Assembly: GCF_003473485.1 (NCBI RefSeq)
Contig: NC_053044.1
Span: forward strand, 54,538,091-54,602,090
DNA: 64,000 nt
DNA from: Medicago truncatula
Lineage: Eukaryota > Streptophyta > Magnoliopsida > Fabales > Fabaceae
Direction of reading: 5' to 3'
Position numbers and translations under genes: made by a program. This document shows, piece after piece, positions 35,467 to 47,460 of the stretch. The notes below the pieces were generated by a model that saw only the letters and a list, made by a program, of their open reading frames with translations, had not been told where the DNA came from and did no database searches. Each line of letters opens with the position of its first letter. The stretch's first letter is position 1.

Positions 35467-37185
35467 TTATTGCATTTCATTCATAATAATAGTACAGATA
35501 CAAGATGAAATCATAATATGAATATGGAAACTAGCATGACGCAAAGTCAATCTAGCAAAGCTATGAACGACTTCGTTGGCTTGTCTCTGAATAAACCTAA
35601 CATCAGAGGTTACTAAATCATAAGCTAACAGACGTCTACAGTCATTGATTACTACACTAAAATTAGAGACGCCACTTTTACTGCCATAAAGACTATCTAC
35701 CACAGTTTTGGAATCAAGCTCAAAGTCCACAATACCTAGCTGCAGATCGCGAACCCAGTACATGACTGATAATAAGCCTAAAGCCTCACCCAAATCCACA
35801 TCAAAGAGCGGAGACATCCATTCAGTCTTGGCCAAAACATAACGACCTTCATCATCTCGAATGCACACACCAATGCCAACCCAATTCCGAGCTTGAGAAA
35901 AGGACGCATCAACATTACATTTAAATCTGCCGGGACTTGGTTTAATCCACTTCAAGTCGTTCGAGGTAGCGGGATGTTGAGGGATAGGATGACGAATAGA
36001 CTGAGCATTCCTCCAACTAGTAAGAAGAGATCCTGCACGAGCACAAATGGCTTGAGCTGTTTCAGCAACATTGTTCCATACTTTGTTGTTTCGATGCTTC
36101 CATATACTCCAGAGGGTCACACTGAAAACTTGCTTTTGCTGTTGATCCAGGTGTTGTAAGATAGCAAACACATTGGTTGGAAAGCTTGCATCAATATCAA
36201 AAACAGCCATCAAAACACTCCATAATCCACTCTGTAACCAACAAATCTTGCTTTTATCACACATAAAGAACAGATGGGTACTATCCTCACCAAAGTCATC
36301 ACACACTGCACACCTATCAGTACACTGAACTCCTTTTGATTGCAATCGGATTCTTGTGGGCAAACACGTACGACAAGCTCTCCATAGAAAATTCTTGACC
36401 TTTGGGGGCAATTTTAAACTCCAAATACAATTCCAGTTACCCGGCACACGGTGTTGTACAACTGCCACATCATGATTCAGAATATCCTTGTAAGCACTTT
36501 TAACTGAATAGGCACCATCCCTCTCGAAATTCCAAACAGGCACATCATGAGTTACCGAAGGGAATAGTGGAGTATTAAAAATATTTCTAGCAGTAGCACT
36601 GTCAAAAAAAACATTAATTAGCTCCATATTCCATTGTTTTTGGTGTGTAACCAACAAATTAGAAACGGTAATAGATGGCCACTCCAAATGATGATGAGTA
36701 GACGGTAAAATTCGTGTTGCATTCCTGAGCCATGGGTGCTCCCAAACTGAAATGTGTTCTCCTATGCCTATGCTCCACTGAAAACCACGGCGAATCACAT
36801 ATTTGGCACTCCATATGCTACGCCAAACATAACTAGGATTATGGCCTATGCTAGCTCCAAAATAGTCACTTCGAGGAAAATATTTAGCTTTGAGTAAACG
36901 AGTGATTAAAGACTTTGGAGAAGAAACCAACTTCCAAGCCTGCTTGCCAACCATAGCCATATTGAAAGCCTTAAGGCCCTTAAAACCCATACCTCCAAAC
37001 ACCTTAGGAACTGAAAGGCGTTCCCAAGATAACCAATGCAATCCTCGAGAATTCGCTGAATTATGACCCCACCAGAAGGAGTTTAACATTTTCTCTATCT
37101 CATTAATGAGGGATTCCGGAAGAAGGAAAACACTCATCACATTGGAAGGGATAGATTGCAAAACAGACTTAATGAGAACCTCCAT
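35467..37185 (-). pseudogene. LINE RT C-terminus, zinc-binding and RNase H segment
   Basis: 572 codons continuing the LINE polyprotein after the premature stop. It carries the RT thumb-like region (FWWGHNSANSRGLHWLSWER), the zinc-binding RVT domain (near residues 260-325) and the RNase H domain (about 410-560), with the acidic residues in NVDASFS, GEALGLL and LDSKTVVDSL. This segment would need the upstream RT to make sense and is not an independent gene. Confidence 0.85.
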
Positions 37186-37191
37186 TCCAGC

Positions 37192-37899
37192 CTACAAGAG
37201 ACATCTACTACTCCAGGAGTTGATTTTATTCCATATACGATCCTTAATAAATTTAAAAGTTGCATGTTTACTACGTCTAATCATAGATGGTAGCCCAAGA
37301 TATTTACCTGTTCCCAACACTTGACGAACACCGAGAGTAGTAGCAATGAGATTCTTCAAATCATCTGGAGTATTACGACTACAAAATAATTCTGACTTCT
37401 GGAGATTAATGGCCTGCCCCAAAGCTTCTTCATAAGTAGCCAAAATATTCTTCATACAAACAGCCTCACATTCACAAGCTTTGAAGAAAAGAAAGCAATC
37501 ATTTGCAAAGAGAAGATGAGAAATAAATGGTGCATCTGTGCATATCATAGTACCTCTAATGTCATTGCGACGTTCAGCTTCACGAATTAGGGAGGAAAGA
37601 CCTTCAACACAAATGATGAACAAATAAGGTGAAAGAGGATCACCTTGACGAAGGTCGCGCCCTGGTACAATAGGACCCACCGATGCTCTATTAACCAAGA
37701 TCGAGTAATCAATTGTCTCAACACAAAGCATAATCCAACTAACCGATCGAGATGAGAAACCCATTTGAATCATGATATCTCGTAGATAATTCCAATCTAG
37801 TCTATCATAAGCTTTACTAATGTCCAACTTAAGTGCAACATCCCCACTCTTTCCTTTAGCCTTTGCCTTCATATAATGAACAATTTCAATAGCCACCAT
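37192..37899 (-). pseudogene. LINE reverse transcriptase ORF, N-terminal segment
   Basis: A 235-codon open segment of the RT domain, from MVAIEIVHYM to the TAG at 37192. It is in the same frame as the downstream segment, so a single base change separates the two. It is part of the truncated LINE, and the YADD-equivalent box is mutated to FAND. Confidence 0.88.
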
Positions 37900-37941
37900 G
37901 GCATTGTCTAAAATGGATCGATCTGGGACAAAAGCTGACTG

Positions 37942-37955
37942 ATTAAAATCAAGTT
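37942..37955. repeat. LINE target-site duplication, right copy
   Basis: ATTAAAATCAAGTT, identical to 35428-35441, lies directly against the 5'-truncated edge of the LINE. Confidence 0.9.
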
Positions 37956-38480
37956 AAAAGTTAAAAACAATTTATTTTTTTACAATGTTTCAAATTTGAA
38001 CAAACATTACAATTTTATTTTTATCCAACAATGTTCCACTCAACATAGACCAAATTAAAAGCATAGACCAAAAAACAAATATATTCGATAAGAATTACAA
38101 AATACTAAGATTTTATCATTTTTTAAAATTCTCATTGACTTTATATGATTCAAGATATATCTAACATAAGCATATATGCAATAGTGCATGAAGAATTAAA
38201 TCAAAGCATATAAATAACATGTCATTTTATAAAAAAATTCATTGAATTTCTATGAGTAGCTAGGTTGGATGATTAAGTTTAATTAGTGTTTCTCTTATGT
38301 TGCGGTTTAGTTCGGTTTGGTTCGGTTGCTAAAATAAAAACCGTAAACTAAACCAAACCATACAATTGAGTAAAAAAAAATGATCCGAATACATCCGAAT
38401 CAAATGCAATTTTTACAGTTTTTAATTTGGATTGGTTCGTTTACGATTTATCTTTTGGGTTGATTCAGTTTTGAACATTC

Positions 38481-40269
38481 CTGATTAACACTTACCCTCA
38501 ATTCTGGTAATAATCCTTGAGACTCTTAAATAAAGGTGTAAGTCCAGTGGCAGCTTAGAATATTTAGCCATTTGATAGATATTGTAATTGCAATTGAAAG
38601 AACCAAATTTTGACTTGGCTTTTGACAAACACAGGCGAATCAATCCACATGTCATTAACAGGCTAATACAAGAAAATAATTTTTTTCAGGACTTTGATTC
38701 AGACTCACAAACACAAGATACTAATAAGCCTGTGGTTAAGAATAAAAAATGAATGAAGTATGAAATATTTAATGTATCTGAACATCTATCTTTAAAATAT
38801 AAATGTATTCTATTTCATTTTATCTTATTTTAAATAATTTAATGAATAAAATTTAAAATTAATTGTTTTATTCCATTTCATTTATTTCAATCACTCCAAA
38901 TATATACTATATAACTCCATTTATTTTAATCACTCGGAATATTTTGTTGGATTCCAAAGAGTAACATATTGTTTTGGACTATATTGTTGGGTCCCTATGT
39001 AAGGACCTACTTGGACCATTATAATAAGTTACTGATATACATGAACCAAATAATTTCGAAATGACAACGACCGTTATATCTATAAACTGGTAAAATTGAT
39101 TGCATTATGTATTGACTACGAAACTTTAGGTTTGATGATAACTAGTATTGTTTACTAAGTTGGTCATACGTAAGTATCAATAAGGATAGGACGTTCTAAC
39201 ATGTCTTAACCTTTATAATTTGGCAACCTCGTATGTTCCATTTTTTTAAGAATCTTTGATATTTTATTTGTAGAGCGAACACCAATTCAAGTCCGTGTGA
39301 TAGATAGAGAACCCAATTTGATATATCCTTCAGAAAAATATACTCTCCTTTTAGTTCAAATAATAACAAAGGGACATTTTGGTCGTTGAAATTGAAATTG
39401 CTGCGTAAGAAATATGAGGTAGAAGAAGTATTGTATTAGATGTATCGAAAGTTTTCCTTGCAATGGTGGTCATGTGGTGTGTCATTTAGATGCATCGACA
39501 AGAGCGTTACGGCAATTGCATATATATGTGAATGAGAAAACCTTTGTTCGAGGAAGAGCATATATACCAAGATGAATGGAAGGATGGATGACTCACGCTT
39601 GATCAGAAGAAGATTGTTGTGTAGCAAATGTGAGACAAAAGTCTTATATTAAATGCAAAAATGAATGTTGAACAATAGATAAATAAGAGGACTCATAAAT
39701 TTAATGTCTTAAGGTTTTTGGTGAAGATGTCTTGTCTCTCTCTCACTTGCGTGATTACTTTTGGTCCAATGTAAAAGATCCACGAGATTTCCCTCATAAC
39801 CTAACAAAAATTGATTTAAAATTGATTTCTCTTTCTTCTTCCTCCCTCGTATGAATACACCGGTTATCATCACTTGTGTGAGTTTGAAATTTAGACGATG
39901 CAATTAGACATCTTAAAAGAAAAAACCCTACTCTGAACACCGCCGCTTCGAAGGGAATAAAACGAGAAAAATGAAGAAAGGAGAATGTTCAAACTTTTTA
40001 GAAAAATACACTATCAATTTATTGACTTTTTGAATAGTTGGTTAATTATGCTCTTGTATCAACGGTTATGGTTATTCTCATCACTTGCAATTATTGTTAT
40101 TAATCCATAACAACATACAAAGAGAAACACTATGAATCTTAAAATCCATGAACAAAAGGATGAATGAAGTTTATTTAGTTACTCTACTAACACAGTTGCT
40201 GCATTTTCAAAATTTAGTAATATGATCTCAGGTTTTAAGGCATATATGTTGATATATAAACAAATGCAT
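38481..40269. other. Intergenic, no gene seen
   Basis: AT-rich spacer. Two short minus-strand frames (39436-39627, 39709-39903) have no recognisable domain and no splice support. The right end is the 3' flank of the dioxygenase gene. Confidence 0.4.
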
Positions 40270-43200
40270 TTAATAAGAATCCTGGAATGAGATTGGCATG
40301 AAGGCTCCATGAAACCCATATGGAACTCTGAAAGGAATTTCAATTTTGGCAACCGTCTCGCCAGAAAAATTCTTTGTATCGATTATATGAACCTGAAAGA
40401 AAATCGATAAATGAGTTAATAACTATCCTAATTTTCAACAAGTGTAATTAATTTCAAGAATACAAAGCTACTCAACCTACTTGAGATGTGTTAGTATCTT
40501 CATTGTGAACAAAAGTAATGATCAAACCATCATCTTCTTCGACACCTCCATCTCTAGGCACAAACGCTGCCCCATTGCAAAATGTATTCTTCTCAAACAT
40601 ATGGTATTCCATCCTTATAGGTTCTTCTTTTTCTCTCTGCTTCAAAAAATCTATGTTATGACACTGATAATAATGCTACTAAGGAATTATATGAAATTAC
40701 CACTAGGGAAAGGAATTGTTAATTATAGCATTCTTTTACCTTTGACATAGAGAATTCAGCACATGTTTCTTCTAAGTATAGCTTAGCTATACCTCTATAT
40801 TTTGGCACATCTAAATAGCACAAGAACAAAACCATATTATAAATATTTATATAGAAAGTATGAAAGGCTAATTACATGTTACAATGCTCTGGATAAAGAA
40901 TAAACTGGTAATTACCTTGAGTGGTAGAGCTTGTAGGATCAACTACTTGTGTGTATGCATATCTATGCTTAACACCAACAAAGTTTTCATTGATCATAGG
41001 AAAATCCATATAAACAAGTTTGTTACCACAAAGATCTTTCTCCTTAACCTCTCCGGTTAGCATATTCAATCGCCATTCATGACAACGAGATAACCACTCA
41101 AATTCTTTCGAGCTCGGATCAGGTTCAGGAATTAAAGAATCAAGAGATCTGCAGCCTCTCACTACAACCTGTTGATCCACACAATTAGACATACCTTCAA
41201 AATTTAATGCAGCCCTTTTATTCTAATAATAACCGATATATGATATGAGCCTCTTTGAATTAACTTATTTGAATTTATCTACCAACATAGTTAATTATAT
41301 GCAAGATTGTTTGGAAGAGCTTATGGAAACAATTTTTAACATGTTATGTAAGCAGTTTTTACCTTATTTTAACTTATATGAAAACAACTTATAACTTATA
41401 TGAAAACAATTTGTCTTTATCTATCTTTTGTTATACGAATAACTTATGCGTAAACGCTAATTAAGTTGCTTATCCAAAGAGCACCGAATCATTTATATAG
41501 TACTCCAGGTTAACAACTTGCCTCATCTCCATCCTCAAAAGAATTGATAATGTGAAATGTGCAATTGGGTTCCACCTCAAACCATTTGATTGAGTTAGCA
41601 TTGCCATAGCGTGGCATTACCCCAATCCTTGCATATTCTTTCCTATCATACTTTATTAATCTACACAGAAACAAGAGATTCTGAGTAACAAGAACTTTTC
41701 TATGCCCTAAACATGAATAAACTAAATAGAAGGCATTCAGTTCATATGTACTCACTGGCCTCCTCTTAGAAGTCTGTTTAGATCAATGGTTAGTGGAAAA
41801 TCCATGATCACATTGTACCTGCAAAAATATTCCCATAAAAAGCATATTTTACATTGCATTTTTTTTCGGTCAAGTGCGTATGTATTTTATATGGGGCATA
41901 ACTGATATGTTCAAAACCTACTTATAAAGTGACTTGCTTTGTTTTTTCAAGATCTTATAATTTGAATTTGTAATATGAAGATCTAATAATTTTAGAAATA
42001 GTTACGCCAAACCAGCATAATTGTCAATAACCTACCTTTGTGTAACACCTATGTCATGGCAAAGACTACACCTGTTTAGTTTGATATCAACTTTATGAAC
42101 CAATTTCTTTCCATCGGCTGAAAAAAAAAAATGTCTAAGTAATTAATATTAAAAAACTATTTTTTGTTCAACTTTTTTCTTTTAACAAAGCACAAGAGCT
42201 TACCAGAAATAATTCCAACCACGGCAAAAGGTTTAATTGGTTCCACACCTAATGTAACTAGCTCCCCTGTAATTGGAGCTTTCTGCGATAATGGTACATC
42301 AAAAAGAGTTAATTTGAGAGTTGACAAACAATAGTAGAGAGCAAAAAGTGTTGATTTGCAAAGCAAATATAATAGGTAAACAAAAAAACCTTTGGATGGC
42401 TGGTAAAAGGTCGATTCCATGCTGCGCTGAGTTCCCAATTGTTTAAAGTTTTCAAGGAAAAAATATCAATCTCTTGTGGCATGTGACTTTCAGCAACTGA
42501 GTAAAACTTTCCTGAATGCTCAAACACATTGGTGTTGCTAATGTATTTGTTTACTTTGCCCGATCTCAACTGTTAAGTCCACAAGATTTAACCAAACCAA
42601 ATGAGTTCATAATATCGTCTTTAAGGGACCGACATCATTCAATTTAAGTGACTAAATTGCTATTTCGTAATTTTAGGGGACTAAAATGACCGACTCTTAT
42701 TGGACCGTCATAATATTCCTAAGGACCTAAAAGATCTCCAGAAAGGGCTTTTAGATCCTCTCAGAGGCCTCACTGCCCTCCAAAAAGGCCCTGAAGCCCA
42801 AGGCGCCGCCTTTACTTGCTTCTAGAAACCTCTAGAGCATGCCTAAAAATACTTAAATACTCCTGTTACTTGCTTCCTAAGTAACCACAAATCAAGCCCA
42901 TAGAGGGCTATAAATACAACCCTTGAGAGTCTTCTCAAGGCATGACGAATACAATACAAACCCTAATTCTTATTGTACTTTTTGGCAAGTGCACTTATAA
43001 TTTTGAGGACTAAAATAACTAATTCTAAGGAATAAACTATTTGCAATAAAGGGTGCTTAATTTAAATGTGCTAAAAATGAAATGAATTAGGAAGCTGACC
43101 CAGTTGAAGAGATAAGCAGACAAAATGGCAAGTGAATTGCCTTCTATGGCTGGCAAAAACAACGGTTTGTTTCTTTGTTTTTCAAGCTTGTATGTTTCGG

Positions 43201-44693
43201 TTTCAACGTGCTTGTTGTTATAGAGGACTGTCCAGCTACCATGATTTGATTTTTTAAAATACAATGCATGTAGCATTCCTTCTCCTTCCACCCAAATATG
43301 ACTTGACCTACCAAAGATAGAATTTGTTGATTTCAATCCTCCAAAAAGTGGATTTGGTCCTGCACATTATATATTAATGTAGCCATTAGCAATACATATA
43401 TTAAGTGTCAGGCTTATGGTGTTCAAATCACATAAATACCCTGTTCGTTAGAAGGGAAACCTAGTTCTATGGTTTGGTTTGGGAGGGCTATTGGAAAAAA
43501 CAACAAAAGACAAGAAATATGGTTCCCTGATCTGAACTGGAGGACTCAAAAATATGCATTGGAAGAAAATGCTAGAGGGCTTAAAAAAATAGACATTACA
43601 GCGACCAAAACTCGAACTCGCTATATTTGTATGGACCAAATGCATATTTAAGCTTATATATAAAAAGATAGTTTATATAATTTTGATTTGGATTTCTTGT
43701 TGTAATTGTGTAACGCAATTATTGTCCAATCGAAATAAACGATCGAGGTCGTTTTATTGTGAGAAATAGAGTTTAAAATATAAACTGTCCGATCTCAAAT
43801 CAATGATTGAGAACCACCTGAAAACACTATAACAATGAATACAGGTCCATCTAAGTTGACCTGTTAAAAATCCATGTATTATTCGTTTGTGTTGTTTTCT
43901 CTGTTTTATCAACAATATTGTATATATAATGACAAAAATTGCATAAGAAATGTAAAGTTTCTTCTTTGGTGTCCTTGGAAATGAAGTTTATCGCATCTAT
44001 TTACCCTTGAATTGATCAACAAGCTAGTAACTTACTATGCTTCATGTGACATCACTTTGATTATATACTGTCTAACTAAAAATGTAACTACTAACTAGAA
44101 ATTATATATGTTGGGTTAATGTATATATCATGCTTACCATTTCTAATGTAGACACCCTCTGGAAAATCATTCGGAATTCGTCCATGGATGCAAGTCACAA
44201 CTATGGCTTCCTCCAACTCTTCCACAGGAGCAAAGTTACTCTGCAGCGCATTGAACAGGTAATGAATATATAGAACAAAATTTAAAGATTCAAAAGAACA
44301 CAATTTATATGTACGGAGAAGCAAGAAGAGCTTTAATATATATATATATATATATATATACCTTAGATGGAAGCAATGGCTTGTCAATGAATTCAAAGAA
44401 TGAATCCACAAAAACGTCGATCAATTTAGCCACAGTATTTTTCATAGTTTTGGGAATATCTATTTGCAAGGAGACTTCGGGTAGAGTTGGTCTCGTGTTT
44501 GACTGCTCAGTGAGTTGATTAGCATCATATTCAACCAGTGAAAAATGTGTGAAAACAAAAACAAAATTAAATTCATGCTTACCTTGAAAATAGAGAAGAG
44601 TGGAATATTGTTATAGTGACGAGATCCTTTCTGAATACCACAATTTACTATAAATGCATTATTATTGTATGAAATGGCCATAGCCTTATACAT
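40270..44693 (-). CDS. Carotenoid cleavage dioxygenase (CCD1-like/zaxinone synthase-like)
   Basis: Thirteen exons on the minus strand: 44583-44693, 44362-44502, 44138-44240, 43100-43359, 42390-42569, 42204-42282, 42036-42117, 41756-41818, 41522-41660, 40916-41168, 40740-40810, 40481-40636, 40270-40392. They encode 586 residues (574-582 if a later Met such as residue 5 is used). The four Fe(II)-binding histidines of the family are all present: H263 (FTSHPK), H312 (CHDIGVTQ), H376 (CTFHIINS) and H574 (YGFHGAFM). The enzyme should cleave a carotenoid or apocarotenoid double bond. Intron 9 uses a GC-AG pair. No clear transit peptide is seen. It looks CCD1-related, but the divergent HDIG and FHIINSFEDGDE phrases leave open a zaxinone synthase-like or other CCD1-like subclade. 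Confidence 0.9.
41305..41490. repeat. Dispersed repeat, copy 2 (AGCTTATGGAAACA family)
   Basis: In the GC-AG intron 9 of the dioxygenase gene. It begins GAGCTTATGGAAACAATTTT and ends CTAATTAAGTTGCTTATCC, related to the intronic copies near 28.6 kb and 50.1 kb. Confidence 0.55.
42672..43016. mobile_element. Candidate LTR/TRIM-like insertion in dioxygenase intron 4
   Basis: A segment clearly richer in GC than the intron around it, with a TATA-like GGCTATAAATACAACCC and a run of CT/AG-rich sequence like a retroelement promoter LTR. It is bracketed by near-identical AATTTT(A/G)-GGACTAAAAT phrases at about 42669 and 43000. No internal coding is seen, and the ends are approximate. Confidence 0.35.
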
Positions 44694-47029
44694 GTGGGTT
44701 AATTAGCAGGTTGTTGTTTCTATATATAGTATGGTGGCCACTAAATTCGGTTTTATAAGGTTTGAGTTACTCAGCAACTTGACAGTATGAGTGTAACTGG
44801 AGTTGGACTATTGAAGTAAAGGCTTTATTTTTATTTCTTTATATAAAATAATAATAAATTGATAATGAAGTACTAGTGGTAATATGAACTTTGTTAAGAA
44901 CAATTTATAAACTTGAGTTCAACCAATTGATTTTGCTTTTGAATTTGGATTGGACATTAATAAGATTATACACTTGAGAAAGGAGGAAAAAATATTAAAA
45001 ATCTGCATGTGATGTGATTAATTAATTATGAGAGGAAAAATAAAAAACCAAGGTAGATGTAAAATAAGAAAGGCATAAACATGAGTTTACATCTAGAAAA
45101 GAGACGCATCTCTATGCACTAGTAGGTAAAATCCGGTTTTTGGCTTTATTTGGAGCTTTCAACACATTCGAATATTCCTTTTTTCGCAGAAGCAAAGTTA
45201 ATTAATCAACTAACAGCCATAAACTATGCGCAAAAAGTTTACAAGATCAATAAATCCAGCAAGAACAATTTGTTATTAAAAACAGCAGCTCAATAATACA
45301 ACAGCTCAAGACAAGGATTCACCAACACGATCGGGACTAATTAAAGTGAATACCCCACAACCAGTTACTTTATGACTAGCAACAATTTAGAGCATCGTCA
45401 TGGCACCTACAATGTTGAGTACTTCCCTTAATTAACACAGTTAAATAAACTTCTTCTTAGAACAGCAAAAATATTAGAAGAATAAAGAAAAAAAACATAA
45501 CTTCTAAGCATGGTTCATTTGAAAGCAATTCAGCTGATTTACATCTTAAGTTGAAAGATTTACATCTTGATTGAATTTTCATAACATGGTCTCATGTTTT
45601 TTTACCTTTCATTTTGTTTTTTTTGACAAAAACAAAATGATATTTATTCATTCAAATCGAGAGATTACATTATTTATCACCGCTAAAAACGTAAATGATG
45701 AATCTGCGAACAAACTCACAGCATCCAAGTTAACGACATAATGCCTACAAAAATATATGATAAAATTAAAGTGACCGGGATATTCATCGCCTCCGGATTT
45801 GCAACGTTGACGCCCAAATCTTTGATTGAATTACTGATCTTTCAATATGAATCAAATGAACACCGCACGACGATGGGAAATCAAACAACGCCGCACAAGA
45901 CGACAAACAACAAACCACCACACTTAGATGATGAAATCACAAAGAAAAAAAAACCTAGATCTATGTGAAAATTTAGATTGAAATAGAGAGAAAAATATGA
46001 AGATGGGTGATTTCAGGTCAAGAATTGACCCAAAATCACCCCTCAATAAAGAAACTGTAAGAGAAAACCTAAAGAGAAAAAACTAAGGCCGACTTGTTGG
46101 AGAGGGACAGGTATACTAAAGCACCATTGATCTTCTATGGATATTGGAATGGAACAAATAAGTTACGTACCTACATGATGCTTGTCAATGGGAAAAATAG
46201 CAAACAAGAAATGTTTGTGCTCTTTTTTATTTTCAAAATAATTTAAGTGGAGATTGGTGTCTACCTTTTATTTTTTTTTTGGATATGTATCAATGAAGTA
46301 TCTGATAAATATTTTTTAAAAATTAATTTGATACTTCGTGAGTGTGTATTTGCGAATATTCATAATTTAAGGTCCTTAACTAATACTTTGGACACTAGTT
46401 AACATTTCCCTTACATAAAAATATAATAAATAAATAAAAAATGGTATTCACTCGTTGCTTATAATTTCAGTGGTCGAACATATACATATTGCTAAAAAAA
46501 ATAGCATATGTAATCTATTTAAAATTGTCTTCTTGGTTGTTTTAGTTTGCAACATTTGAACGACAATTTTATATAAAAAAATATTGAGTAATTTTTAAAT
46601 TTATTAAAAAAAATATTTTAAATAATAAATTTTGTAGGACTATTTTTAGTAATTTTTTTTTTAAAGAGGCGACCTGTTTACTTGTTTAGCCTGTAGCCCG
46701 TATTAGGCACTCAAGTAGTTTTTTTTAGAACCCATGTTTTAAGATTATTTCTTTTTCCATCCTATCAGTTTCTCGTGCGCCATATGCAGTTCGAATTATA
46801 GAATCCGAACAACATAAATACCCATAAAATCTCCAAAAAAAAATCTGAAATATTTCAGACTTTAGAATTCGAATAGGGTGCGCGAGAAACTCATATGGTG
46901 AGAAAAGCAATGTCCGTATTTTAATAGGCTTTGTTTGGTTTGGCCCAATAAAGTCCAAAGCCCGTTAAATGTTGTCCCAAAATGGGATTGGTAGCCAGCT
47001 TTGGCAACCCTAGTTTACGCAATGCGATC
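44694..47029. other. Intergenic, with a foldback and a possible LINE 3'-end remnant
   Basis: A T tract at 45622-45630 is followed by GACAAAAACAAAATGATATT and related sequence. This could be the 3' end of a minus-strand retroelement like the LINE at 35.4 kb, but no protein match is visible. Near 46767-46890 a small foldback has arms built on TTTCTCGTGCGCCATATG and its complement. No gene is seen. Confidence 0.35.
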
Positions 47030-47030
47030 A

Positions 47031-47460
47031 ATGTTGCCTACCTCTGCAACTATAAAGCAATTGTAGTTTGTACATTTCTTGAGTGAATTAGAGTTTATAG
47101 TGTTACAAGAAATGTATGTTGACCCAACAATATTTTGTCCAACTTACAAAAATACCTCTGAAATGCCTTTTTTTCTCAATTATGTGTCTATATAATGGTC
47201 ATACTCAACAATCTCCACCTTGGTATATATCAAGCCCCTATGAAGATTTCATGTACAGATCTTGACAACTGGGAGCACAACTCCTACTTAACACTGAGAA
47301 ACATGTAATAAGTTCAAGCGATGCTTGAATATCACTTATGATTGGCTTGATCAACATATCAGTTGCATTCTCTGAAGTATGAACTTCTTTAAATAATATG
47401 TCAAGATGCAAGTAAGTCTCTGATCTTTTGAAACCTCGCATTATATAACCCGTCTCTTGT
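47031..47460 (-). mobile_element. Truncated Ty1-copia element: pol end, polypurine tract and partial LTR
   Basis: The minus-strand frame 47238-47441 ends with LDILFKEVHTSENATDMLIK, matching the C-terminal RNase H phrase of copia polyproteins (usually VHTSENPADMLTK). Downstream on the minus strand comes a polypurine-like AAGGTGGAGATTG, then TGTTGAGTATGACC at about 47213, typical of a copia 3' LTR start. The LTR-like sequence extends to about 47031. The element is 5'-truncated and non-functional. Confidence 0.6.

Larger units (their letters stand above)
35442..37941 (-). mobile_element. 5'-truncated LINE (reverse transcriptase plus RNase H), inactive
   Basis: A minus-strand open frame starts at the RT phrase QSAFVPDRSI at the element edge and is interrupted by one TAG at 37192-37194 (CAG to TAG in the CL-QAGMEVLIKSVL context). 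It then runs to 35467. The RT has the first catalytic Asp (LDISKAYDRLDW) and QGDPLSPYLF, but its FADD box reads FAND (codon 37501-37503), which should abolish polymerisation. A zinc-binding RVT domain follows (FLWRACRTCLPTRIRLQSKG, CAVCDDFGEDSTHLFFMC), then RNase H (KCNVDASFS, GEALGLL, LDSKTVVDSL). A T tract at 35440-35453 is the poly(A) tail. A perfect 14-bp duplication ATTAAAATCAAGTT flanks the element. ORF1 and the endonuclease are lost by 5' truncation. Confidence 0.9.
35235..38480. mobile_element. Possible hAT-like MITE holding a LINE
   Basis: The outer sequence begins AGGGGTGTTC near 35235 and ends GAACATTCCT near 38480. These are inverted ends, like the common plant hAT-type GGGGTGTTC ends. 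Both sides carry GGTTTGGTTCGGTT and complementary AACCGAACCAAACC tracts. The LINE at 35442-37941 splits it, since the target duplication is internal. No exact 8-bp target duplication for the outer element was found, so the call is tentative. Confidence 0.4.

Noticed and set aside
35467-37899. The two large minus-strand frames as host genes
   Set aside because: They are the two halves of one LINE polyprotein split by a single stop, flanked by a 14-bp duplication and a poly(A) tail.
43469-43651. Overlapping plus- and minus-strand frames in dioxygenase intron 3
   Set aside because: They lie wholly in an intron, lack domains, and resemble repeat-derived chance frames.
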